A DNA stretch of 64,000 nucleotides from Mucilaginibacter ginsenosidivorans (GCF_007971025.1 NZ_CP042436.1:4092001-4156000), one strand, 5' to 3'. Shown: positions 33,664-42,533, numbered from the stretch's first letter. A program made the numbers and translations. The notes: generated by a model not told the origin, from the sequence alone.

Positions 33664-34320
33664 TTAGAATCTGCCGGGGCGGTGTTCATCGCGGCCATGT
33701 CCATAGTTACTGCGACTGTTGTTTTGAGCAAAATGCTCACCGCGTCCGTTATCACGTCCATGGTTGTCGAAACGATCGTGGTTGTCAAAATGGTTACGGT
33801 TATCGAACCTGCGGTCCTCAAAACCACGGTCATTGAACCTCCTGGCATTTACGCTATTATTATAGTGATAAGCGTCGCCGTATCCGCGGCCGTATACCCG
33901 TTCGTTCCACCTGCCGTTAAAGGCCACGCCGTTATAATGGTTCCTGTAATATTCGGCATGCAGGTATGGGCGTGGTGCGCGAACCTCGTACCTGCGGGCA
34001 TATCTCCAGTCAAAATCGCGGTACGCACCTGGCAAATATGCTGCGGTTACCCAGCGGCCACCATCGTTATAATAGTAACATTCGTCGTTTACACTATAAT
34101 AGGCATCCACATCAGGCAGGTAATAATAATCCTCATCGCCGTCATAATCCACCGGTTCGCTGTAAATAACCGGTTCCCGGTGTGCAACTACAACCCTGTC
34201 CTGAACATATACCGGCCTTGGGCTAAAATTGATACCGACATGTAACCTAACCTGTGCACTCGCAGCATTATAAAATAAACCGCTTAATGCTATTGCTGAT
34301 AATATTGCTAACTTTTTCAT
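33664..34320 (-). CDS. Secreted Tyr/Arg/Asn-rich protein of unknown function
   Basis: A 218-aa protein with a clear signal peptide (MKKLAILSAIALSGLFYNAASA). The middle is Tyr-rich (DGDEDYYYLPDVDAYYSV, then YYYNDGG). The C-terminal ~70 residues are low-complexity: RRFDNRNHFDNHDRFDNHGR, with repeated RFDN/HFDN units and His/Asp/Asn pairs that could bind metals or polyanions. No catalytic motif seen. Homologous-looking secreted proteins are common and uncharacterised in this group of bacteria. Confidence 0.75.
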   Translation of the reverse strand: MKKLAILSAIALSGLFYNAASAQVRLHVGINFSPRPVYVQDRVVVAHREPVIYSEPVDYDGDEDYYYLPDVDAYYSVNDECYYYNDGGRWVTAAYLPGAYRDFDWRYARRYEVRAPRPYLHAEYYRNHYNGVAFNGRWNERVYGRGYGDAYHYNNSVNARRFNDRGFEDRRFDNRNHFDNHDRFDNHGRDNGRGEHFAQNNSRSNYGHGRDEHRPGRF

Positions 34321-34647
34321 AATATTAAAATTTATACAGTTAGGACTATACCCAATTGAAAAGGTTTAATATTTCATTATAATACTTCTACAGCATAGCT
34401 ATAAGTAAAATATAATTCTTAATAATATATTTTTATCAGAATTTAATTTTTATCAAGATGAATTTTGAATGAAAAAATCTTATCTGTAACAGGTAATATT
34501 GCAGACCCCTTAATTGAGAAAAATAAAACCATGGGCACCCTGCAATGGTCTTAATAAACTGAGCGTCGTGTCATTGTATTGATACAAAGTCCATTTCCTT
34601 AATTGTTAAATAATCAGCTAAATTTGATATTGAATAAGTACACCATT
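34321..34647. other. AT-rich gene-free region
   Basis: About 327 bp between divergent genes, with no believable ORF. It holds the palindrome TTGTATTGATACAA (34574-34587), a likely regulator site 61 bp before the dehydrogenase-like gene, and an inverted pair ATTGCAG...CTGCAAT (34498-34545). The rest is featureless AT-rich sequence. Confidence 0.55.
34574..34587. promoter_or_regulatory. Perfect-arm palindrome upstream of the propeller gene
   Basis: TTGTAT and ATACAA arms are separated by TG. A symmetric 14-bp site just upstream of 34648 suggests a dimeric repressor or activator; the regulator is not identified. Confidence 0.4.
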
Positions 34648-35940
34648 ATGAAAAGAAGAACACTGGGAACCATCCTGCTGCCCGTGCTGGCCGTCGCCGG
34701 GCTGATATCCATCGTCGCCCTTAAGAACGACATCAAAAAACATAACAACTTTAATACACCAGAGGCCGATAACGCCGGGTTAACGGTGCCCGCCGGCTTC
34801 AGTGCGGCAATCATTGCTGATAACCTTGGCGGTGTAAGGCATATTGCCGTTACGCCGCAAAACGAGATATATGCCAAACTTCGCGGACTCGAAAAAGGCA
34901 AGGGCATATTATTACTGCATCAAAACGGCGACAAGGCCGATGTAAAAATGGCATTCGGTAATTTTGCCGGCACCGGTATTGCGGTTAAAAGCGGTTACCT
35001 GTACGCATCGTCAGACGAGGAAGTGTTCCGCTTTAAGCTGAATGCCCAAAATGAGGTAATAGACCCAAACAAACCCGAAAAGATAGTGACCGGCCTCCTA
35101 AGCCGCGGCGAACACGAAGCCAAGGCTATTACTTTGGATAACGCCGGGCATCTTTATGTGAATATCGGTGCGTACTCCAATGCATGCCAGGTAAAGGACC
35201 GGACAAAGGGGTCGCCGGGTCAAAAAGGTTGCCCTATCCTCGATTCCGCAGGCGGTATATGGCAATTCAGCGCAAGCAAAGCCAACCAGCACTATGGCGA
35301 CGGTATCCGCTACGCCACCGGTTTAAGAAACGTGGTTGGCCTGGATTGGAACACCCAGGATAACCAGTTATTTGTAATGCAGCATGGACGCGATCAGTTA
35401 CACGACCTTTTTCCGCAGTATTTTACTGTAAAACAATCTGCCGAACTGCCGGCCGAATGTATGTATGCCTTGAAAAAGGGTGATAACGCCGGCTGGCCCT
35501 ACATGTATTACGACTGGCAAACCCATAAAAAAATGCTGATGCCCGAATACGGTGGCGACGGCAAAAAATTGGGCGGGCAAAACGCTATTAACCCCGCAGC
35601 AGCATACCCCGGCCATCTTGCACCGAACGGTCTTTTATTTTATACCGGCAAACAGTTCCCGGCAAAATACAGGAATGGCGCTTTCATAGCCTTCCATGGC
35701 TCGTGGAACCGCGCACCCGAACCGCAGGAAGGTTATTATGTAGTGTTCCAGCCGTTTGCCAATGGCAGGCCTTCGGGCAAGTACGAAGTTTTTGCTGATG
35801 GATTTGCCGGATCTGCACAACAAAAAGCAAGCGGCAGCGCTATACACCGCCCCTGTGGCCTGGCACAAGGTCCTGACGGCTCTTTGTATATCAGCGATGA
35901 CAATAAAGGAACGATCTATAAGATCACCTATAAGAAATAA
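34648..35940 (+). CDS. Sorbosone/glucose-dehydrogenase-like beta-propeller protein
   Basis: A 430-aa exported six-bladed propeller. Start at 34648 (MKRRTLGTILLPVLAVAGL) matches a signal anchor; the ORF is open earlier but without signal. Features of the PQQ-dependent sugar dehydrogenase / L-sorbosone dehydrogenase family are VPAGFSAAIIADNLGGVRHIAV, YATGLRNVVGLDWN, MQHGRD, PAECMYALKKGDNAGWPYMYYDW, APNGLLFYTG and FIAFHGSWNR. Whether it binds PQQ cannot be judged from sequence. Cys pair in SNACQVK and QKGCP may form a disulfide. Substrate unknown; usual roles are periplasmic sugar oxidation. Confidence 0.85.
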   Translation: MKRRTLGTILLPVLAVAGLISIVALKNDIKKHNNFNTPEADNAGLTVPAGFSAAIIADNLGGVRHIAVTPQNEIYAKLRGLEKGKGILLLHQNGDKADVKMAFGNFAGTGIAVKSGYLYASSDEEVFRFKLNAQNEVIDPNKPEKIVTGLLSRGEHEAKAITLDNAGHLYVNIGAYSNACQVKDRTKGSPGQKGCPILDSAGGIWQFSASKANQHYGDGIRYATGLRNVVGLDWNTQDNQLFVMQHGRDQLHDLFPQYFTVKQSAELPAECMYALKKGDNAGWPYMYYDWQTHKKMLMPEYGGDGKKLGGQNAINPAAAYPGHLAPNGLLFYTGKQFPAKYRNGAFIAFHGSWNRAPEPQEGYYVVFQPFANGRPSGKYEVFADGFAGSAQQKASGSAIHRPCGLAQGPDGSLYISDDNKGTIYKITYKK

Positions 35941-35961
35941 CACTAAGATCAGCTCATAACC

Positions 35962-35990
35962 AAAAGGCCCCGATGATCCGGGGCCTTTTT
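35962..35990. terminator. Bidirectional rho-independent terminator
   Basis: AAAAGGCCCCG - ATGAT - CCGGGGCCTTTTT: a perfect GC-rich stem with a U-tract on the + strand and an A-tract (U-tract on the other strand) opposite. It serves both the propeller gene and the converging TPR gene. Confidence 0.85.
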
Positions 35991-36510
35991 AGTTGGATAG
36001 CTCGTAGTTGAATTTAAACGATCGGCTTTTCTTGGCCTTTACCCTTAAAATGCACTCTTCTGCTGTATCCTTTTCATATTTGCTAAGCGCCTGGAGGTAC
36101 GCTTCATGATAGCTGTTAATAGCAGCATCCCAATCCTTTTGCTTTTCAGCATGCAGACCGGCGAGATAATGGATATAAGCCACATCGACACCGGCGACAG
36201 TCAGCGCTTTTTCCTTTACCAATTGTACCTGTCTTCCCATACCGAGAAATACCAGCAAATGCAGGTAGTCAGCATAAACATCCGGAAATGAAGGCTCCAG
36301 TTCGGCACAGGTTTTAAAGTGGTAGCCCGCCGCCTGGTAATCCTTTACTTCGTAGTAGTACAACTTACCCAACTGGTAATGAGCGCGGGCGTACAATGGT
36401 TCCGCAGCTACAATTTCATTAAGCAACTGCAATGCCCTTGGGTTTTGCCCATAGCTCAGCTCATCAACAGCCTGCAAATATTTTTCTTCTATAGTCAAAT
36501 AAATGTCCAT
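35989..36510 (-). CDS. Tetratricopeptide-repeat protein
   Basis: A 173-aa cytoplasmic protein made of about three to four TPR-like helix pairs (QNPRALQLLNEIVAAEPLYARAHYQLGKLYYYEVKDYQAAGYHFKTCAELEPSFPDVYADYLHLL, then DWDAAINSYHEAYLQAL). No signal peptide or catalytic domain. TPR proteins act as protein-binding scaffolds; partner unknown. Its stop codon lies within the terminator hairpin region. Confidence 0.8.
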   Translation of the reverse strand: MDIYLTIEEKYLQAVDELSYGQNPRALQLLNEIVAAEPLYARAHYQLGKLYYYEVKDYQAAGYHFKTCAELEPSFPDVYADYLHLLVFLGMGRQVQLVKEKALTVAGVDVAYIHYLAGLHAEKQKDWDAAINSYHEAYLQALSKYEKDTAEECILRVKAKKSRSFKFNYELSN

Positions 36511-36741
36511 AACAATAATTCAAACACCCATTAAAGGGCCCGATAAAACAATAAATAATTTTTGATAGATACAGCGTTGGCGCTATACCGGGAAGCGAAA
36601 GGATGCCGACAATGCACGGCCCTTCCGCTGCGCGCCCGTGGGCCGCATTAGGTTATTTTGGCGGAAGTGTTTAAGACGTAGCATTTTAATATCTTTTTAC
36701 AAAGATATTAAATCTGTTTTATTTTTAAAACAAGGTTGATT

Positions 36742-37017
36742 TTATAAGGCATCCGGCAGCGCACTTTCATCCGCGTCGCGCTCTGCATCCTCCCTGCTTT
36801 CGATGAGGTAATTATCCATCAGTTCGTCTTCGGTAACCAGGATATTGAAATCATCGAACCGGGCACCATCCTGGTAAGGGTAAACGGTGTAGCCTTTTTT
36901 CTCAGGGTCGTAATTACCGACCTCAAAAAGTTCTTCCTGATCCTTTTCTTTAATAACGGCGCCTTCAACCAGTTGGTAGGCGTCGAGTATAGGTTGAAAA
37001 TTATTTTTCATAAGCAT
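36742..37017 (-). CDS. Small acidic hypothetical protein
   Basis: Unrecognised protein of 89-91 aa (Met at 37017 or 37011). Strongly acidic, especially the C-terminal RADESALPDAL region and TEDELMDNYLIESREDAERDADE. Middle portion NYDPEKKGYTVYPYQDGARFDDFNILV may be a small beta domain. No signal peptide. It sits upstream of the ABC operon with its own gap. Confidence 0.6.
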   Translation of the reverse strand: MLMKNNFQPILDAYQLVEGAVIKEKDQEELFEVGNYDPEKKGYTVYPYQDGARFDDFNILVTEDELMDNYLIESREDAERDADESALPDAL

Positions 37018-37034
37018 ATAACAATCAGGAGTTG

Positions 37035-37058
37035 CAAAGTTTTAAAACTTCGTAAATC
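37035..37058. repeat. Partial copy of the AGTTTTAAAACT palindrome
   Basis: AAGTTTTAAAACTTCGTAAA closely resembles the core and right arm of the hairpin at 10869-10901 (AGTTTTAAAAACTCCGTAAG). The left arm is degenerate here. Found in a 50-bp gap between the acidic-protein gene and the ABC ATPase gene. Confidence 0.55.
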
Positions 37059-37071
37059 TTGTACAACAGTT

Positions 37072-37821
37072 TTACCCGAACCAGTCAAACAGGTCGCTTT
37101 GCTTTAAAGCAGATTTATCGGCGCCTTTCAGGTCGTTTAATATCTCTCCCTCTCCCATTTGGATTATGCGGTTGCCATAATTGAAAGCGTCTTTCAGGTT
37201 GTGGGTTACCAGGATGGCGGTCAGCTTAAAGTCCGCGATCAGCCTATCGGCAGTTTTCATCACAATATCTGCGGATCGCGGGTCGAGCGCTGCGGTAGGT
37301 TCGTCGAGCAGGAGTATTTTGCAGGTATCCATTACGCTCATCAGCAAAGTAAGCGCCTGCCTCTGTCCACCGGATAAAGTACCCATCAATTGTTCGGTCT
37401 TGTTTTCAAGCCCCATACCCAGCGTACTTATTTTATCCTTTACCTGTTTTTTGAACTTATCGCTGATACCGATAGATAATCCTTTCGGCTTAGTGCGGAT
37501 AGCCGCCAGCCGGAAATTATCCAAAATGCTAAGATCAGGAGCAGTGCCGCTCAGTGGATTCTGAAATACGCGGGCTATCCATTCGCTGCGGCGATAATCG
37601 GCCAATTTGGTCACATCATTACCTTCGATATGGATAGTGCCCGAACTGGGCAGCACACTGCCGGCAACCAAATTAAGCAGCGTTGTCTTGCCCGACCCAT
37701 TGGAGCCAACGATCACCAGGAACTCCTGTTCCCCGATTTTCAGGTCGACCCCACGCACGGCATCTACCTGGTTGGCTTTGCCCCTGTTATAGGTTTTATG
37801 AACTTTCCTGATATCGATCAT
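37072..37821 (-). CDS. ABC transporter ATP-binding protein
   Basis: A 249-aa ATPase. Walker A GSNGSGKTTLL (about 39-49), Q-loop near RVFQNPLSG, ABC signature LSGGQRQALTL (about 147-157) and Walker B ILLLDEPTAALD (about 168-179), then H-loop LVTHNL. In the same operon as the permease (ATGA overlap at 37818-37821) and a lipoprotein binding protein. Together they resemble the tryptophan/amino-acid-type importers with an ABC_sub_bind binding protein (TrpXYZ-like); substrate inferred only. Confidence 0.93.
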   Translation of the reverse strand: MIDIRKVHKTYNRGKANQVDAVRGVDLKIGEQEFLVIVGSNGSGKTTLLNLVAGSVLPSSGTIHIEGNDVTKLADYRRSEWIARVFQNPLSGTAPDLSILDNFRLAAIRTKPKGLSIGISDKFKKQVKDKISTLGMGLENKTEQLMGTLSGGQRQALTLLMSVMDTCKILLLDEPTAALDPRSADIVMKTADRLIADFKLTAILVTHNLKDAFNYGNRIIQMGEGEILNDLKGADKSALKQSDLFDWFG

Positions 37822-38687
37822 GCTGAACTTTTGAAGGATAAACGCGGCAGGCTGACGATGAGCAGCACAAATACAGCGGTTACCAGTTTGAGTAAAATTG
37901 GGTCGACACCGATACTAAGCGTGATGGCCAAAACACACTGAAAGATAACAGCACCTGACAGAACCAGCAACAAACTGAACCACACAGACGTGATACCAAG
38001 CCAATTGATAAAAGATTCCGCTATAATGACCGAACCAAGGCCCACGATAACAATACCGATGCCCATGTTAATATCTGCAAAACCCTGGAACTGCGTGATC
38101 AGGAAACCGCTTAGTGCAGTCAAAGCATTGGCAAGTGCCAGGCCTGTGATCTTCATCCGGTCGGTATTTACCCCTAAGGCGCGCACCATCGATTCGCTGT
38201 TGCCGGTCGCCCTCATGGCAATGCCGAAATCGGTTTTTAACAGGTAACCTATAAGTACGGTGATAACGGCAACAAACGCAACCAGGGTCCAAAAAACATT
38301 ATGATTGAAATCTGCTGAGATATTGATGAACGAAAATATCGATGCAGTGCCAATCAGCGGGATGTTGGACCGCCCCATCAAGGTGAGATTGACCGAGTAC
38401 AACGCTGTCATGACAAGGATGCCCGCCAGCAAAGCATTTATCTTCAACTTGGTGTGAATGAGTCCTGTCAGGGCGCCGGCCAGGGCGCCGGCTGCAACTA
38501 CCACCGGCAATACCACAAACACCGGTTGATGCAATACGAGCAATTTAGCTGTTATGGCGCCGCCTAATGTGTAACTCCCATCCGTGGTGATATCCGGGAT
38601 ATTAAATATCTTCATAGAGATATAGATACCCAGCGCTATCGCCGAAAGGCAAAGTCCCTGTAATAAAGCGGTGAGGTAGAAATCCAT
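37818..38687 (-). CDS. ABC transporter permease
   Basis: A 289-aa polytopic permease with about eight TM segments. LVVLPVVVAAGALAGALTGLIHTKLKINALLAGILVMTALYSVNL and FGIAMRATGNSESMVRALGVN match the branched-chain-amino-acid-type (LivH/LivM-like) permeases, whose EAA-like loop holds MRATGNSE. Overlaps the binding protein start and the ATPase start, giving a tight operon. No second permease is present, so a homodimer is likely. Confidence 0.9.
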   Translation of the reverse strand: MDFYLTALLQGLCLSAIALGIYISMKIFNIPDITTDGSYTLGGAITAKLLVLHQPVFVVLPVVVAAGALAGALTGLIHTKLKINALLAGILVMTALYSVNLTLMGRSNIPLIGTASIFSFINISADFNHNVFWTLVAFVAVITVLIGYLLKTDFGIAMRATGNSESMVRALGVNTDRMKITGLALANALTALSGFLITQFQGFADINMGIGIVIVGLGSVIIAESFINWLGITSVWFSLLLVLSGAVIFQCVLAITLSIGVDPILLKLVTAVFVLLIVSLPRLSFKSSA

Positions 38688-39655
38688 TATTTAACAGCTT
38701 CGAAATTAAGCGGAACGGTGATATTATACTTTTTTGCCGCTTCGGGATTATAAACGCGCTTGCGCACTTTTACCATTTCCCATTTCAATCCATCGGTTTT
38801 GTGCATTTTCAAAAATTGAGCGGCCTGTTCGCCTGCCTGGTAGCCCCACTGATAAATATCCGCTCCAAATGCGGCGACAGCGCCACGCTTTACCAAACCG
38901 GCCTCGCTAGTGAAGATGGGTACATTGGCCTGGTTACAGCTTTTCAATATGGTTTCGAACGAAGCAAATACAGTATTATCCGGATTCGCAAAAAAAGCGT
39001 CGATATTTTTGCCGAGTAACGATTTGGTCACCAGCTGCGCATCGGCCGATGAGTTAAGCGGAAGCGCAATCAAAGTAACATTTGCCTTATCCGCCAGCGA
39101 TTTGATGCGGTTCATCGCATCTGCCGACTGAGGTTCCGATTGATTATAGATCATACCGATAACCAGCTTACTACCCTTCGGTTTTAAAAGTTTGGGAATG
39201 ATATTGAACGATGTATCGATGTAAGCCAGTTCCTCCACCGCGCCGAACAGGTTTGCTGGCGCCTCACCGGTTGAGCTTACCACGTTCATCCTTTCCGGCG
39301 TGGGCGAAACCATGGCGAAAATTGGAATGGTCTTGGTTTTTTGCAGGGCCGAAACCGTTGATAAGGTAGTGCACGTACCCATCAGGTCCACTTTCTCCGA
39401 TACAAATTGGTTGACGATCTGGGTAAGCGTCGGAATATCGCCCTGGGCGTTGCGGTATTCTATTTTTACAGTATGCTGATCCTCGCTGAAACCACTCTTT
39501 TTTAGAGCATCCGTAAACCCGGTACGTGCCTGCGATATCGTGGCGTCCTCAAAGGCGTCCACAAATCCCACAACGGGTACATCGCTTTTTTTCGAATTAC
39601 AAGATAAAACAAGGCCGAGTATAAAAACTAAGGGCAGGTATTTCAAGATCTTCAT
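38687..39655 (-). CDS. ABC transporter substrate-binding lipoprotein
   Basis: A 322-aa periplasmic binding protein of the PF04392 ABC_sub_bind type. The leader MKILKYLPLVFILGLVLSC ends in a lipobox (LVLSC), giving a lipid-anchored protein. FTDALKKSGFSEDQHTVKIEYRNAQGDIPTLTQIVNQFVSEKVDLM and IFAMVSPTPERM show the two-lobe fold. In Gram-positive homologues this family binds tryptophan or tyrosine. First gene of the three-gene importer operon. No upstream T-box or leader was recognised. Confidence 0.85.
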   Translation of the reverse strand: MKILKYLPLVFILGLVLSCNSKKSDVPVVGFVDAFEDATISQARTGFTDALKKSGFSEDQHTVKIEYRNAQGDIPTLTQIVNQFVSEKVDLMGTCTTLSTVSALQKTKTIPIFAMVSPTPERMNVVSSTGEAPANLFGAVEELAYIDTSFNIIPKLLKPKGSKLVIGMIYNQSEPQSADAMNRIKSLADKANVTLIALPLNSSADAQLVTKSLLGKNIDAFFANPDNTVFASFETILKSCNQANVPIFTSEAGLVKRGAVAAFGADIYQWGYQAGEQAAQFLKMHKTDGLKWEMVKVRKRVYNPEAAKKYNITVPLNFEAVK

Positions 39656-39760
39656 CAGGCTAAATTAACTATTGACGTGCAAAGGTGAAAGGATAAAGGT
39701 AAAAGGTATTCTGGCGCCATTAAAAGATCGCAAAATTTACAGCCCGCTGATAAACAAAAA

Positions 39761-39780
39761 AGGCCGCCCTAAGGCAGCCT
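39761..39780. terminator. Hairpin between the importer operon and the NTF2-like gene
   Basis: AGGC-c-GCC and GGC-a-GCCT pair around CTAA, with AAAAA before and a T-rich tract (TATATTTTTT) after. On the reverse strand it follows the NTF2-like gene and acts as its terminator. Confidence 0.65.
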
Positions 39781-39801
39781 GTATATTTTTTGCAAGGAAC
39801 G

Positions 39802-40290
39802 TCACATTCCCCCGCCGCCCTGGGCATATTGCAGCATCATAGCTATTTTACCATCCCTGTTGAATCCCCACACTTCCTGTATGCTAACCTTAACAGCCTT
39901 TCCGTTGGCATCGGTATATTGTTCTTCTCCCCACACGCAAACCACGTTTTCATTATGATCCACGCTTTTTAAACTAACAAAGGCGTCTATCGTAACTTTC
40001 ATATCCTTAAGCGAACCCCTGAAGGCCTTGACACCTGCCAGGTTTTCCGCCTTTCCTTTTACCGTACGGCCGTCAGCAAGCGTCATGGATACCGTGTCGG
40101 CAAACCATTCCAAATGGTTATCCAGTGTATTGTTTTCGTAGTCCTTCCAAAGCGTTAACACCTTGTTCGAGTAAGATGCATCGGCAATTTTAAAATTGGA
40201 TGAATAAGCCGCTTTGTACGGTGCGGTTTGCGCATGGCTTACCTCAATACCGAGAAAAGCCAGTAAAGCAATCAAGATCAGTTTTTTCAT
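39802..40290 (-). CDS. Secreted NTF2-like (SnoaL-type) protein
   Basis: A 162-aa exported protein with signal peptide MKKLILIALLAFLGIEVSHAQ. The mature region (LTLWKDYENNTLDNHLEWFADTVSMTLADGRTVKGK, then IQEVWGFNRDGKIAMMLQYAQ) matches the SnoaL/NTF2 cone fold with a Trp/Asp-containing pocket. Ends in a Gly/Met tail (GGGGM). Substrate or binding partner unknown; resembles the protein at 2136-2585. Confidence 0.78.
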   Translation of the reverse strand: MKKLILIALLAFLGIEVSHAQTAPYKAAYSSNFKIADASYSNKVLTLWKDYENNTLDNHLEWFADTVSMTLADGRTVKGKAENLAGVKAFRGSLKDMKVTIDAFVSLKSVDHNENVVCVWGEEQYTDANGKAVKVSIQEVWGFNRDGKIAMMLQYAQGGGGM

Positions 40291-40467
40291 TTCAGTAAGT
40301 TTTTGGGTTTACAACAGTTTTGTTACATTAAATATATGTTATAAATACTTAATAATCAAATTTTTAAATCATCTATTATATAAAACCCAGGCAAATAGGC
40401 TCCCATTACGCCGATACCGCGTTTTTAAAAATACAGGTCATTCATATTTTATTTACTTTAGCCCGTA

Positions 40468-41613
40468 ATGATATCTGTTAATTCAAAATTACCGCAGGCA
40501 GGCACTACTATTTTCACTGTGATGTCGGCACTGGCCAATGAAGTTGGGGCTATCAACCTGTCGCAGGGGTTCCCTGATTATGACACATCGCCCGAACTGA
40601 TAGAGCTGGTGAACCAGGCCATGAAAAGCGGATTCAACCAATACGCACCTATGGCCGGCTATATGCCGCTGCGCGAGGAACTCAGCCGTAAAACCGAAAA
40701 ACTTTATGGTGCATATTACAATCCCGATACCGAAATAACCATTACTGCAGGCGGCACCCAGGCCTTATATACTGCCATCGCTACCGTAATTAACCCGAAC
40801 GACGAGGTCATCATCTTTGAGCCTGCTTTCGATTGCTATGCTCCGGCTATTAAAGTTGCGGGGGGTATTGTGAAGGCCCTGGAACTGGAGCCGCCAGACT
40901 ACCGGATCCGGTGGGATATGGTAAAAAGACTGGTGAACAGCCGCACCAAAATGATCATCCTCAACTCGCCGCATAACCCGACGGCGACAATTCTTCATCA
41001 GGAAGATATCGACGCACTTACTGCGATAGTTAAAAACCGGGATATTTTTATCCTGAGCGACGAGGTATACGAACATCTGATCTACGATGGCGAGGCTCAC
41101 CATAGTATGGCCCAATACCCCGAATTGAGGGAACGCAGTTTTGTAATCGCATCTTTCGGCAAGCCGTTTCACGCTACCGGCTGGAAAGTGGGTTATTGCA
41201 TGGCTCCTGCGGTTTTAATGAGCGAATTCCGCAAGATACACCAGTTCCTTGTTTTTGCCGTTAACGCGCCTATGCAGGCCGGCATTGCCGAATATTTAAA
41301 AAATGAAAGTCATTACCTGGAACTTCCGGGCTTTTTTCAGCAAAAACGCGACTATTTCCGGAAAGGCCTGGAAAGCACCCGGTTCGAACTATTGCCATGT
41401 GCCGGATCATACTTTCAATCGGTTAAATATGAACGCATTACTGACGAAAAAGATGCCGACTTTGCCATGCGGCTTGTTAAAGATTTCGGTGTGGCAGTTA
41501 TACCGGTTTCGGCCTTTTACGGCCGTGGCACCGACCATCATGTTTTGAGATTTTGTTTTGCGAAAAGGCAAGAAACTTTAGATAATGCCGTTGAAAGATT
41601 GATAAAAGTGTAA
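40468..41613 (+). CDS. ybdL: Methionine aminotransferase (YbdL/KAT type)
   Basis: PLP-dependent class I aminotransferase (381 aa). LPQAGTTIFTVMSALANEVGAINLSQGFPDYD is the family N-terminus; TAGGTQALYTAIATVI, NSPHNPTATIL, LSDEVYEHLIYD and the Schiff-base Lys in SFGKPFHATGWKVGY are intact. Family knowledge: prefers methionine, glutamine or aromatic amino acids with 2-oxo acids, closing the methionine salvage pathway. The omega-amidase gene follows 44 bp downstream, the pairing known to draw glutamine transamination forward. Confidence 0.9.
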   Translation: MISVNSKLPQAGTTIFTVMSALANEVGAINLSQGFPDYDTSPELIELVNQAMKSGFNQYAPMAGYMPLREELSRKTEKLYGAYYNPDTEITITAGGTQALYTAIATVINPNDEVIIFEPAFDCYAPAIKVAGGIVKALELEPPDYRIRWDMVKRLVNSRTKMIILNSPHNPTATILHQEDIDALTAIVKNRDIFILSDEVYEHLIYDGEAHHSMAQYPELRERSFVIASFGKPFHATGWKVGYCMAPAVLMSEFRKIHQFLVFAVNAPMQAGIAEYLKNESHYLELPGFFQQKRDYFRKGLESTRFELLPCAGSYFQSVKYERITDEKDADFAMRLVKDFGVAVIPVSAFYGRGTDHHVLRFCFAKRQETLDNAVERLIKV

Positions 41614-41657
41614 CTTTGAGTATTGTTTTTTTAACCATAAGTAAACCCTAATAGCGT

Positions 41658-42440
41658 ATGGAAAACCTTAAGGTCAGCCTTTTCCAGGGATATTTGTTTT
41701 GGGAAAATATCGATAAAAATCTGCAAAATATTGGTTTGAGGCTGAACGGCGGTATTCGCGAAAAGACGGACCTGATCATCCTGCCCGAGATGTTCAGCAC
41801 GGGTTTTACTATGAATGCTGCTCCGCTGGCCGAGCCGATGAACGGCAAAACCATGCACTGGATGCATAAAATAGCCAAACAGTTTGACTGTGTGGTTACC
41901 GGCAGCATTATTATTACCGAGGGTGGCAAATGCTATAACCGCCTGATATGGATGACCTCCGACGGCACCTATAATTATTACGACAAGCGCCACCTGTTTA
42001 CTTTGGCAAAAGAACATCAAACCTATACCGCCGGCAAAAAGAAGCTGATAGTTGAGTTGAAGGGCTGGAGAATTTGCCCGGTCATTTGCTACGATCTGCG
42101 TTTCCCGGTTTGGCTGCGCAATGTTAATGCCGTTTATGATCTGCTCATCGTAGTGGCCAATTGGCCCGAGCGGCGGGCGCTGCACTGGCGCACCCTGATA
42201 CCAGCCCGCGCCGTGGAGAACCAGGCATACGTTATTGGCCTGAACCGTGTAGGGCACGACGGTAACGAAATATACCATTCAGGCGACTCGACCTGCATTA
42301 GTCCCAACGGTAACGTGGTTTACTACAAACGCGACGAAGAAGACGTCTATACATTTACCATTATGGCCGATGAGGTTGAAAAAACACGCCGCACCCTCCC
42401 CTTCCTGAAGGATGCCGACACTTTTCATATCGACGATTGA
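41658..42440 (+). CDS. yafV: Omega-amidase, nitrilase superfamily
   Basis: A 260-aa C-N hydrolase. The triad is Glu44 in ILPEMFSTGF, Lys in YYDKRHLFTLA and Cys in PVICYDLRFPVWLRN. The active-site Cys-neighbouring LRFP and NRVGHDGNEIYHSGDS are hallmarks of the YafV/Nit2 omega-amidase subgroup, which hydrolyses alpha-ketoglutaramate and related omega-amides. The pair with the aminotransferase fits glutamine-dependent transamination in methionine salvage. Confidence 0.9.
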   Translation: MENLKVSLFQGYLFWENIDKNLQNIGLRLNGGIREKTDLIILPEMFSTGFTMNAAPLAEPMNGKTMHWMHKIAKQFDCVVTGSIIITEGGKCYNRLIWMTSDGTYNYYDKRHLFTLAKEHQTYTAGKKKLIVELKGWRICPVICYDLRFPVWLRNVNAVYDLLIVVANWPERRALHWRTLIPARAVENQAYVIGLNRVGHDGNEIYHSGDSTCISPNGNVVYYKRDEEDVYTFTIMADEVEKTRRTLPFLKDADTFHIDD

Positions 42441-42533
42441 GCCAAATTTCACGGCAACGGCATTTTTACTTATTTTTAGCGCATTATCTGTATTAATTTG
42501 CGCTGCTAAAAATTAACTATTCCATCTTCGCTA

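Noticed and set aside
33592-34245. Long + strand open frame opposite the secreted Tyr/Arg-rich protein
   Set aside because: Composition is typical of a shadow frame (Val/Ile-rich with irregular segments), and the opposite strand has a signal peptide and a coherent repeat tail.
41631-42278. Reverse-strand frame of about 215 codons across yafV
   Set aside because: Antisense to a gene with an intact Glu-Lys-Cys triad; no signal, domain or start context.
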